Origin: DASPSR01 sp035498715
Lineage (GTDB): Bacteria > Nitrospirota > UBA9217
Assembly (NCBI GenBank): GCA_035498715.1
Contig: DATJZV010000153.1
Coordinates: forward strand, 1 to 51,532
Length of the DNA: 51,532 nucleotides
Reading direction: 5' to 3'
A program made the position numbers and the translations under genes. Each line of letters starts with the position of its first letter. The stretch's first letter is position 1. Shown here piece after piece: positions 33,984-41,332 of this stretch. The notes beneath the pieces are model-generated. The model saw nothing but the letters and a program-made list of their open reading frames with translations, was not told where the DNA came from and searched no databases.

Positions 33984-34061
33984 TTGAAGCAACATAGACA
34001 TCCGCAATATCCCAGCGACACGCCAACCCCGGGCATAGGTCCCGCCCCGGCGGGACTATAA
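33984..34061 (+). other. leader mini-ORF and GC-rich hairpin before the aminotransferase
   Basis: A TTG-started frame of 25 codons (LKQHRHPQYPSDTPTPGIGP, then APAGL, TAA 34059) is Pro-rich and preceded by AGAGG. Its end overlaps a strong hairpin, GTCCCGCC (34039-34046) with GGCGGGAC (34049-34056), followed by a T-rich stretch. The arrangement resembles a leader peptide with attenuator, but it is unproven and the TTG start is weak. Confidence 0.35.
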
Positions 34062-34154
34062 CTTCTTCTATTTTAATAGAAATCATTACGTTTACATCGT
34101 TTAACCACTTATTCTATATTAATTAACCAACGTATCTCTTTGGAGGGTATCCCC

Positions 34155-35291
34155 ATGCAGAAAAAATATCTTTTGGCTCCCGGTCCTACGCCCGTACCGC
34201 CGGAGGCACTCCTGGCCATGGCCATGCCAATCATTCATCACCGTGCGCCGGACTTCCTGCCCGTACTCGATGCGGCAAAAAAGGGTCTCCAGTGGCTTTA
34301 CCAGACCAAAAACGATGTGCTCATACTCTGTGCCACCGGCACCGGCGGCATGGTCGGCTCGGTGACCAATTTCTTGAGCCCTGGCGACGATGTTCTCGTG
34401 ATAAATGGTGGTAAGTTCGGTGAACGCTGGACCAAGATATGCCAAGCCTACGGCATGAAGGTCGAAGAGATCATTGTGGAATGGGGGCATGCGGTTAAGC
34501 CCGAGCAGGTCGAGGCTGCGCTTAAGAAGAACCCCAGGATCAAGGCCGTGTTCGTACAGGCCAACGAGACATCCACCGGCGTCTATCACGACATTAAATC
34601 CCTTGCCTCGATTGTGAAAAAGATGGATGCGCTCTTCGTCGTTGACGCCATCTCGGCACTAGTGGCGCACGATCTCCGCACGGACGAGTGGGGGATCGAC
34701 GTAATGGTCGGCGGATCTCAAAAGGGTGTGATGCTTCCGCCGGGACTCGCTTTCGTGTCCGTGAGCGACAAGGCATGGAAGATGGCTGATACGGCGAAGA
34801 CCCCGAAGTTTTATTTCAACTTCAAAAAGGAGCGGGATAACCTGGCCAAGAACCAGACCAACTTTACCTCAGCGGTGACGCTCATCATCGGGCTCAACGC
34901 ATCCCTCAAGATGCTGCAGGAAGAGGGACTGGAGAATGTACTCGCGCGTCATGAGAAACTCGCCAAGGCCACCCGCGCGGCGGTCGGGGCGCTCGGACTC
35001 AAGCTCTTCCCGAAGGAAAGCCCGAGCAATGCTCTAACGGCCATCGAGGCGCCGGCAGGCGTTGACGGACAAGCGATCTATAAGAACCTGAGAGAGAAGT
35101 ACGGCATCACCGGCGCGGGCGGCCAGGACAAGCTCAAGGGCAAGATCTTCCGCATTGCCCACTTGGGATACGCCGACACTTTTGATGTGATCACGGCCGT
35201 GGCCGGAATCGAGATGGTGTTGAAAGGCCTCGGCCATCCGTTGAAACTCGGCACAGGCGTTGGCGCAGCGCAGGAAATATTGATGAAGTAA
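34155..35291 (+). CDS. class-V aminotransferase (alanine-glyoxylate/phosphoserine type)
   Basis: A 378-residue PLP enzyme. ATG 34155 follows TTTGGAGGG; the TTG at 34140 is part of that ribosome site. It begins with LLAPGPTPVPPE, typical of the family, has TGTGGMVGSVTN near the cofactor phosphate, VDAISALVAHD with the PLP-ring Asp, and the Schiff-base lysine K190 in GGSQKGVMLPPG. Annotated relatives are alanine-glyoxylate or serine-pyruvate aminotransferases. Because serA follows 142 bases downstream and no serC is present, it may serve as phosphoserine aminotransferase in serine synthesis; that assignment is inference. Confidence 0.85.
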   Translation: MQKKYLLAPGPTPVPPEALLAMAMPIIHHRAPDFLPVLDAAKKGLQWLYQTKNDVLILCATGTGGMVGSVTNFLSPGDDVLVINGGKFGERWTKICQAYGMKVEEIIVEWGHAVKPEQVEAALKKNPRIKAVFVQANETSTGVYHDIKSLASIVKKMDALFVVDAISALVAHDLRTDEWGIDVMVGGSQKGVMLPPGLAFVSVSDKAWKMADTAKTPKFYFNFKKERDNLAKNQTNFTSAVTLIIGLNASLKMLQEEGLENVLARHEKLAKATRAAVGALGLKLFPKESPSNALTAIEAPAGVDGQAIYKNLREKYGITGAGGQDKLKGKIFRIAHLGYADTFDVITAVAGIEMVLKGLGHPLKLGTGVGAAQEILMK

Positions 35292-35433
35292 TTAAACGGC
35301 AAGCACGAACTTATAATCCTGAAATCTTAACACGTTCCGATTTCCAGATTCGCGAATTATTTAACTTTGGTCATTTGAATTTGTTTAGAGTCTTGATATC
35401 AATCTTTCGTGCTTGTTGTAATGAGGAGGCTTC

Positions 35434-37011
35434 ATGAAGGTTCTCATCAGCGACAACCTCTCCCCCGTCGGAGTCGAGATTTTGAAAAAAGCCGGACTCG
35501 AAGTCGACGCCCGGAGCAAAACGAGCGTCGAAGAGATCGAAAAGATCATCGGTGATTACGACGCACTGATCATCCGTTCGGCAACAAAGGTTACGAAAGA
35601 TCTCCTCGACAAAGCGACAAGGCTCAAGGTCGTTGGCCGGGCCGGGAGCGGCCTGGACAACGTGGACATCGCTTCCGCGACGAAGAAGGGCGTCGTGGTG
35701 ATGAACACGCCCGGCGGGAACACCGTGACCACGGCGGAGCACACCATCGGCATGCTGTTCGCCTGCGCCCGGATGATCCCGCAGGCCTATGCTTCGCTAA
35801 AAGCAGGAAAATGGGAGAAGAAAAAATTCGAAGGCGTGGAGCTGTACGACAAGACGCTCGGGGTGATCGGTCTTGGCGCAATCGGCGGCGTGGTGGCAAG
35901 CCGTGCCGTGGGGCTCGGCATGAAGGTTCTGGCCTATGATCCGTTCATCTCAACGGAGAAGGCAAAGAGCCTAGGGATCGAGCTAGCCGATCTGCCAATG
36001 ATCTACAGACGGTCGGATTTCATCACGGTGCATACACCCAAGACCAAGGAGACGGCAAATCTTATCAATAAAGACACGATCGCCCAGATGAAGGACGGCG
36101 TGCGCATCATCAACTGCGCTCGCGGCGGCATCGTGAACGAACATGACCTCTATGAGGCGCTTAAGAGCGGCAAAGTGGCCGGTGCGGCCTTCGACGTGTT
36201 CGAGAAGGAACCACCGGAAAACCACCCCCTCTTGACGCTCGACAACTTCATCGCATCCCCGCATCTTGGCGCGTCCACCCGGGAGGCACAGGAGAACGTT
36301 GCCGTGGCCGTAGCCGAGCAGATTGTGGATTACCTCGTTGCGGGGACCGTGCGGAACGCGGTCAACGTACCATCCGTGCCGGCTGACCAGCTTCCAACGC
36401 TCAGCCCTTACATCAACCTTGCCGAGCGCATGGGTCTGTTCATCGCCCAGCTCTACGAAGGTGGCCTCACCCAGGTTACGATGGAGTACAGCGGCGAGGT
36501 GGCTAACCTCAAGCAGGACCCTATCACCCTGGCGGCGCTCAAGGGACTACTGACACCCACGCTTCAGGAGAACGTAAATTATGTGAATGCTCCCCTCATC
36601 GCCAAGGACCGCGGCATCGACGTAAAGGTGTCAAAGTCCAGCGAAGCCACGGAATACACGAGCCTCGTTACGCTCAGGATTAAGGCCGGCGGCAAGGACG
36701 TGTCCGCGACCGGAACGCTCAACAGTAAAAAAGAGCCGCGCATCATCCAAGTGGACAACTTCCCGATGGAGACCGTGCCAGAAGGCGACATGCTGGTGCT
36801 CATGAACAACGATAAACCGGGCGTGATCGGCGGTATCGGAACGATCCTCGGGCAGAACGGGATCAACATCGCGCGCATGCAGTTTGGACGGGAGAAGCAG
36901 GGCGGTCTGGCCATGTCCGTTGTGAGCATCGACAGCGCCGTTTCTGACGAGCTGATGGGCAAGATCAGGAAGCTACCAAACGTTTTATCGGTGAAGCTTG
37001 TGAAAATATGA
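35434..37011 (+). CDS. serA: D-3-phosphoglycerate dehydrogenase
   Basis: A 525-residue long-form PGDH, start supported by GAGGAGGCTTC. The first step of serine synthesis: 3-phosphoglycerate to phosphohydroxypyruvate with NAD. Domains: substrate domain residues 1-100 and 280-310, NAD-binding GVIGLGAIGGVVASRAVGLG near 145-165, catalytic Arg in NCARGGIVNE, Glu in FEKEPPENHPLL and His in ASPHLGAST, then an ASB intervening domain (315-450) and a C-terminal ACT domain (MLVLMNNDKPGVIGGIGTIL) for serine feedback. It follows the class-V aminotransferase, likely its partner enzyme. Confidence 0.96.
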   Translation: MKVLISDNLSPVGVEILKKAGLEVDARSKTSVEEIEKIIGDYDALIIRSATKVTKDLLDKATRLKVVGRAGSGLDNVDIASATKKGVVVMNTPGGNTVTTAEHTIGMLFACARMIPQAYASLKAGKWEKKKFEGVELYDKTLGVIGLGAIGGVVASRAVGLGMKVLAYDPFISTEKAKSLGIELADLPMIYRRSDFITVHTPKTKETANLINKDTIAQMKDGVRIINCARGGIVNEHDLYEALKSGKVAGAAFDVFEKEPPENHPLLTLDNFIASPHLGASTREAQENVAVAVAEQIVDYLVAGTVRNAVNVPSVPADQLPTLSPYINLAERMGLFIAQLYEGGLTQVTMEYSGEVANLKQDPITLAALKGLLTPTLQENVNYVNAPLIAKDRGIDVKVSKSSEATEYTSLVTLRIKAGGKDVSATGTLNSKKEPRIIQVDNFPMETVPEGDMLVLMNNDKPGVIGGIGTILGQNGINIARMQFGREKQGGLAMSVVSIDSAVSDELMGKIRKLPNVLSVKLVKI

Positions 37012-37118
37012 TGTTCCGCCTATGGCGGAGCGAATTGTTGATTGAAGTTGAAAGCAGTTTCCAATTTTCATTTTCCCCATGATGCCGACTGCATAGTTTG
37101 CAGTTTTAAGGAGAAAGA

Positions 37119-38438
37119 ATGCCAGTGTTAGTGGTTGTAGGCGCCCAATGGGGCGATGAAGGTAAAGGCAAGATCATAGACCTGCTCACCGAGCGCGCTG
37201 ACATCGTCGCTCGGTATCAGGGCGGTCATAACGCGGGACACACCGTGGTCGTGGGCATGGACGAATTCATCCTGCACCTGATCCCGTCAGGTATCTTGCA
37301 CAAAGGCAAGACCTGTATCATCGGGAATGGCGTGGTCGTTGACCCCGCCGCCCTGATAGAGGAAATGGACGGACTCAGGACGCGCGGCATCAGGTTCGAT
37401 GATAGCCTGCTTATCAGCGGGAACGCGCACCTTATCATGCCGTACCACAAGGCACTCGATATCGCGAGCGAGAAGCTGAAGGGGAACAAAAAGATCGGAA
37501 CAACGGGCCGGGGCATCGGACCGTCCTATTCGGATAAAATCAGCCGCAAGGGCATCCGGATGGCAGATCTCCTGGATGTAAAGACGTTCCGCGAGAAGCT
37601 CGCGTGCAATACCGGCGAAGCGAACTTCCTGCTTGAGCGTTACTACAAGGCGCCGCTTGTGCATCTGGATCAAGTATATGATGAGTATGTGGGGTATGCG
37701 AAGAGGCTCAAGAAGTATATCGCCGACACCACGCTCTTTCTCAACCAAGCAGTGGATGAGAACAAGAAGGTCCTGGCAGAAGGAGCGCAGGGCACGCACC
37801 TGGATGTCGACCACGGGACTTATCCCTTTGTCACCTCGTCGAGCCCCACGGCCGGCGGGGCCTGCACCGGCCTTGGCATTGGTCCGAACACAATCACCGA
37901 GGTCATGGGTATCGTGAAGGCCTACACCACCCGTGTGGGCAGCGGCCCCTTTCCTACGGAGCAGGAGAATAAACTTGGCGAGCTACTTCGCGCCCGCGGC
38001 AAGGAATACGGGGCCACGACTGGCAGGCCTCGGCGGTGTGGCTGGGCTGATACGCTCGTCATCCGGCATGCGGTCCGCGTCAACGGCATGACGAGCGCAG
38101 CTATCACCAAGCTCGACGTACTGGACACGCTGGACGAACTCAAGATCTGCGTCGGATACAAGTACAAGGGAAAGCTGTACGAAGAGATGCCTTCGGAACT
38201 TTCGGTCCTTGAAAAAGGTACGCCACAGTACATTACCATGCCCGGATGGAAGCAGACCACAATCGGTATCAGGAACTACAGCGATCTGCCGAAAAAGGCC
38301 CGGTCCTACGTGGAAAAGCTCTGCAAGATGTCAGGGGTGAAGCCGGCCATCATCTCTACCGGAGCGCGGCGGGATGAGACCATCATTCTCGAGCAGCCAT
38401 TCAAGAAGGCAGTAACGCGCAGTGTAAGAACACGGTAA
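37119..38438 (+). CDS. purA: adenylosuccinate synthetase
   Basis: A 439-residue enzyme that joins IMP and aspartate with GTP in AMP synthesis. Motifs in order: VVGAQWGDEGKGKI (GTP loop), RYQGGHNAGHTV (catalytic His), GTTGRGIGPSYSDK, GAQGTHLDVDHGTYPFVTSS and TTGRPRRCGWAD. TAAGGAGAAAGA gives a strong ribosome site. Length matches the family (about 430). It is the last protein gene before the tRNA pair. Confidence 0.97.
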   Translation: MPVLVVVGAQWGDEGKGKIIDLLTERADIVARYQGGHNAGHTVVVGMDEFILHLIPSGILHKGKTCIIGNGVVVDPAALIEEMDGLRTRGIRFDDSLLISGNAHLIMPYHKALDIASEKLKGNKKIGTTGRGIGPSYSDKISRKGIRMADLLDVKTFREKLACNTGEANFLLERYYKAPLVHLDQVYDEYVGYAKRLKKYIADTTLFLNQAVDENKKVLAEGAQGTHLDVDHGTYPFVTSSSPTAGGACTGLGIGPNTITEVMGIVKAYTTRVGSGPFPTEQENKLGELLRARGKEYGATTGRPRRCGWADTLVIRHAVRVNGMTSAAITKLDVLDTLDELKICVGYKYKGKLYEEMPSELSVLEKGTPQYITMPGWKQTTIGIRNYSDLPKKARSYVEKLCKMSGVKPAIISTGARRDETIILEQPFKKAVTRSVRTR

Positions 38439-38502
38439 GCATTTTCGGTTGACAAAGACGACGCTTCTTTGTTAATATACGCACTCTTCAAATGTTGTTG
38501 AC

Positions 38503-38578
38503 GGGCCGATAGCTCAGTTGGTAGAGCACCGCCCTTTTAAGGCGGGTGTCCTGGGTTCGAATCCCAGTCGGCTCACCA
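38503..38578 (+). tRNA. tRNA-Lys (anticodon UUU)
   Basis: A complete 76-base cloverleaf including encoded CCA. Acceptor GGGCCGA pairs with TCGGCTC (one G-T), D-arm GCTC-AGTTGGTA-GAGC, anticodon stem CCGCC/GGCGG around CTTTTAA (anticodon TTT), and T-arm CTGGG-TTCGAAT-CCCAG. Confidence 0.97.
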
Positions 38579-38589
38579 TTCAGATACAG

Positions 38590-38613
38590 TTTCGAGTTAC
38601 GAGTTTCGAGTTA
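38590..38613. repeat. short direct repeat between the tRNA genes
   Basis: TTTCGAGTTA occurs at 38590-38599 and 38604-38613, separated by CGAG, followed by other imperfect ACACTCCxCACTC repeats. Such GAGTTACGAGTTTCGAGTT-like tracts are typical dispersed intergenic filler in some environmental genomes. Confidence 0.5.
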
Positions 38614-38654
38614 TCGTTCCACACTCCGCACTCGACACTCCAAACTTACATAAC

Positions 38655-38732
38655 GTCCCCATCGTCTAGCCCGGCCCAGGACACCGCCCTTTCACGGCGA
38701 TAACGGGGGTTCGAATCCCCCTGGGGACGCCA
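38655..38732 (+). tRNA. tRNA-Glu (anticodon UUC)
   Basis: 78 bases including encoded CCA. Acceptor GTCCCCA pairs with TGGGGAC, anticodon loop CTTTCAC (anticodon TTC) on a CCGCC/GGCG stem, and T-arm GGGGG-TTCGAAT-CCCCC. It lies 76 bases after tRNA-Lys and is probably cotranscribed. Confidence 0.96.
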
Positions 38733-38740
38733 AACTTCTC

Positions 38741-38775
38741 AAGGAGTTACGAGTCATTCCGTAACTCCTTTTCCT
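38741..38775 (+). terminator. rho-independent terminator of the tRNA unit
   Basis: AAGGAGTTACG (38741-38751) pairs perfectly over 11 bp with CGTAACTCCTT (38760-38770), followed by TTCCTTT. It sits 9 bases after tRNA-Glu. Confidence 0.88.
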
Positions 38776-38842
38776 TTCACTGTCGTAGAATTGTCGTAGT
38801 CCCCCACCCGTCAATTCTGTCTACCATGGCAGAGTGCAGTCA

Positions 38843-39649
38843 TCAGAAATATATCGTGTATCCGATGTTCACGGAGAAGTCAGACACCTTGACATCGTAT
38901 GTATCGCCGTAGATGCGGGGAGCGGCGTAGCTTATGGAGATGCCGAAGTGGTGCCACCGTGCCTCGAGAAAATCGCTCAGCGCAAGCCTTGGTGAGTAGG
39001 ATTTGCTTGCCGTATGGATCTTCTCGCCACCGGGAACCTGTGAACCGGTCAACTGTACCGTGCCCGAATACGTGGCAGCGCCGACACCGGCTCCGACGCC
39101 TAGCCGCACGAATGTCCCTTTGTAATGGTGCTCTCCCCACTGATAGAACAATGTCGGCACGGCATAGATCATCTGCCCCGTTATTTCAGTGCCGAGGTCC
39201 ACATATTCATTCCCCGCAACCTCCTGTTTCCCCATGTCGAAATTTACATAGTTCACCATGAACGTATAGCCGAAGTTCGAGTCCTTGAAGAAGGACGGAC
39301 GCGTACCATAGCTCAGGAAGAACGCCGACGTGTCCCGCTGTGTCATGGTGCCTGTGGCGCCGTCGCTTTTTCGCTTGATGGTAAGGCTCGATTGGAGGAT
39401 GCCGTAACTCACGGTTAGATGAGCCTCGTCGGTCATGCTGTTCCAAAGTCCGGTCCAGAATCCGTCTTTCTGCTGTTCCTTTTGGGCATCACCGCCGGTG
39501 GCGGGCTGTGATGTGCTGTCGGATGTATCAAAGGGAACGGTGATTGCGTCCTCCGCAGGCGGGGCCGCTTGCGCCCCGGAAAGGCTTGGGGAGAAAAAAA
39601 GGGAGGACAGGACCATGACAAGAAGGGCGATGCGATGAGGGACGGGCAT
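38843..39649 (-). CDS. predicted outer-membrane beta-barrel protein
   Basis: A 268-residue protein. The ATG ending at 39649 (MPVPHRIALLVMVLSS) begins a clear signal peptide cut near SGAQA-AP; an earlier in-frame ATG at 39694 adds unneeded residues. A Thr/Ser/Gln-rich linker (to about residue 75) precedes alternating amphipathic strands rich in Gly, Tyr and Phe (FGYTFMVNYVNFDMG, TFVRLGVGAGVGAATYSG, FGISISYAAPRIYG) and ends in YTIYF, an outer-membrane C-terminal signature. Function unknown. It is alone on the minus strand. Confidence 0.75.
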   Translation of the reverse strand: MPVPHRIALLVMVLSSLFFSPSLSGAQAAPPAEDAITVPFDTSDSTSQPATGGDAQKEQQKDGFWTGLWNSMTDEAHLTVSYGILQSSLTIKRKSDGATGTMTQRDTSAFFLSYGTRPSFFKDSNFGYTFMVNYVNFDMGKQEVAGNEYVDLGTEITGQMIYAVPTLFYQWGEHHYKGTFVRLGVGAGVGAATYSGTVQLTGSQVPGGEKIHTASKSYSPRLALSDFLEARWHHFGISISYAAPRIYGDTYDVKVSDFSVNIGYTIYF

Positions 39650-39796
39650 GGAACAGGCTACCTCGCATGGAAGGGCTCTACCGCACAGGGTCATGACAAG
39701 AATATCATTGCTTTCCGGATTTGTAAAGGAGAGAGGTAAGGACGCATTTTTCGGTTGTGAAGTAGTGGTGGCTCTGCTATTATTGCGTTATCGTAA

Positions 39797-39949
39797 CGCT
39801 GCGTACATGAGAACGACAAGATTATCTGGTCCGACGCGTCGGAGACATGGATACGCGGGGACGATGACCGGCTCGTACGGTCGTTCATCAAGGCGATTGT
39901 CGAGTGTCTGGTGAGTGACAAGATGCTCACGGCAGGACGAGCAAAATAA
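39797..39949 (+). pseudogene. C-terminal remnant of the adjacent lipoprotein family
   Basis: After an in-frame TAA at 39794 this frame reads 50 codons to TAA 39947, including NDKIIWSDASETW and SFIKAIVECLVSDKML. This parallels TEKLIWSALSETRI..FVSLMFKELF in the gene at 40628 and RKPIWSALSQTTY..FTTAIVKNLVQERM at 40003. No start, signal peptide or N-terminal half is present, so it is a decayed third paralogue. Confidence 0.7.
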
Positions 39950-40002
39950 CGAACGAACGGCCGGATCTAAGAAGGGACCTGCCGAGGAAAGGAAACAGTG
40001 TC

Positions 40003-40626
40003 ATGAAAAGAAGGATCATACAGGTGGCAAGCGTCGCGATCATATCTTTTGGTCTGCTGGCCTCTTGTGCCGGAACGAAGCTGGTTGCTCAATGGAAGGA
40101 TGATGCGTACCAGGGGCATCCGTCGAAGATTTTCGTCATTGGGCAATCGAAGGAATATGGGCCCCGGACCCTGGTAGAAGATGAGTTCGTGCGTCAGCTC
40201 AAGGCGCGTGGGAACGATGTCATCGCAAGCTACACAGTTCTCCCACGCGAGGAAAAACCGGATAAGGAAGCGGTCCTGAAAAAGGTGCAGGAAGTGGGCG
40301 CCGACGTGATCATTGTGGTGAAGTTCCTCAAAAAAGAGGTGGGTGACACGCACACCCCCGTCCGCCGCTATGCGGTGCCACAGGGTTTTGACACGAGCTG
40401 GGATAGTTATTACGGCGGCGTTACAACCGATGTGGGAGTGAGGGACGTGTCTTACGATTATGACGCGGTCACCATGGAAACGACCCTCTACCAGACCGCA
40501 ACACGGAAGCCCATCTGGTCGGCGCTGTCCCAGACCACCTATCAGAGTGGTGGGCCCATAAAGCAGATCAAACCGTTCACTACCGCTATTGTGAAAAATC
40601 TTGTTCAGGAAAGAATGGTCCAATAG
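40003..40626 (+). CDS. predicted lipoprotein, paralogue 1 (DUF4136-like)
   Basis: A 207-residue lipoprotein with lipobox LASC (Cys at residue 23) and a ribosome site GAGGAAAGG. It has an N-terminal alpha/beta core (IFVIGQSKEYGPRTLVEDEFVRQLKARGN spans 40129-40215), ADVIIVVKFLKKE, and a C-terminal ETTLYQTATRKPIWSALSQT strand-helix unit shared with its neighbours. Function is unknown; DUF4136-like lipoproteins are anchored in the outer membrane. It is followed two bases later by paralogue 2, so they are one operon. Confidence 0.75.
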   Translation: MKRRIIQVASVAIISFGLLASCAGTKLVAQWKDDAYQGHPSKIFVIGQSKEYGPRTLVEDEFVRQLKARGNDVIASYTVLPREEKPDKEAVLKKVQEVGADVIIVVKFLKKEVGDTHTPVRRYAVPQGFDTSWDSYYGGVTTDVGVRDVSYDYDAVTMETTLYQTATRKPIWSALSQTTYQSGGPIKQIKPFTTAIVKNLVQERMVQ

Positions 40627-40627
40627 T

Positions 40628-41281
40628 ATGAACAGGAGCGTATTGGTCACTATCCTTCTCTGCGTGCTGCTGGTTTGCATTGGCTGCGCCGCAACGCAGG
40701 TGAAGCAGTACACGTTCGACGAAACCTACCAGGGAGGACAGCCGAAGAACGTCCTTGTTATCGCGGTGGTGAGGCAGCCCACGACCAGGAGGATGATGGA
40801 AAGCGAGTTCGCGAAGCAGTTCAAAAAGAAGGGGATCGACGCAGTGGAAAGCTTCAGGGCCCTTACGACCGATACGCTGGTAGGTGACGCGGCGCGCGAG
40901 GGCATCGCCTCTGCCGTCAAGGAGCAGGGGATCGATACCGTCCTGACCGTCAGATCTGCCGGAGGCCGAACCGAAGAGCGGAATATCCCGGGCATGACCA
41001 TCACGACCGGCGGTGGCATGCCATACGCATCCTCCGGCGCTTGGGGCGGTTATACAACCGTCATGGCTTCTTTCCCCGAGCCGTCCGCGCCGACGACGCA
41101 GGGGTACTCTGCGGAGGAGAAGTTTCTGTCCCTTGAAACCCAGCTGTACGATGTCCGGACCGAGAAGCTAATCTGGTCGGCATTATCGGAAACGCGCATC
41201 TCCGGCCCGCCGCAGGAAGAGATCAATGCCTTTGTCTCGCTTATGTTCAAAGAACTGTTTAAGGCGAAACCATTTCGCTAG
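40628..41281 (+). CDS. predicted lipoprotein, paralogue 2 (DUF4136-like)
   Basis: A 217-residue lipoprotein, ATG 40628 right after the previous stop, lipobox CIGC. It shares the layout of its neighbour: DETYQGGQPKNVLVIAV, then ESEFAKQFKKKGIDAVES, DTVLTVRS, and LETQLYDVRTEKLIWSALSET. A Gly/Ser-rich insert (TTGGGMPYASSGAWGGYTT) replaces the RRYAVPQGFD part of paralogue 1. The pair diverged after duplication; function unknown. Confidence 0.75.
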   Translation: MNRSVLVTILLCVLLVCIGCAATQVKQYTFDETYQGGQPKNVLVIAVVRQPTTRRMMESEFAKQFKKKGIDAVESFRALTTDTLVGDAAREGIASAVKEQGIDTVLTVRSAGGRTEERNIPGMTITTGGGMPYASSGAWGGYTTVMASFPEPSAPTTQGYSAEEKFLSLETQLYDVRTEKLIWSALSETRISGPPQEEINAFVSLMFKELFKAKPFR

Positions 41282-41332
41282 CCCCCACCGACCTGTGACG
41301 TTAAAAAAACCTCCCTTTAGCCTTCTCTCGGA

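Noticed and set aside
38518..38703. Protein frame spanning the tRNA pair
   Set aside because: It crosses two complete tRNA genes and is chance openness.
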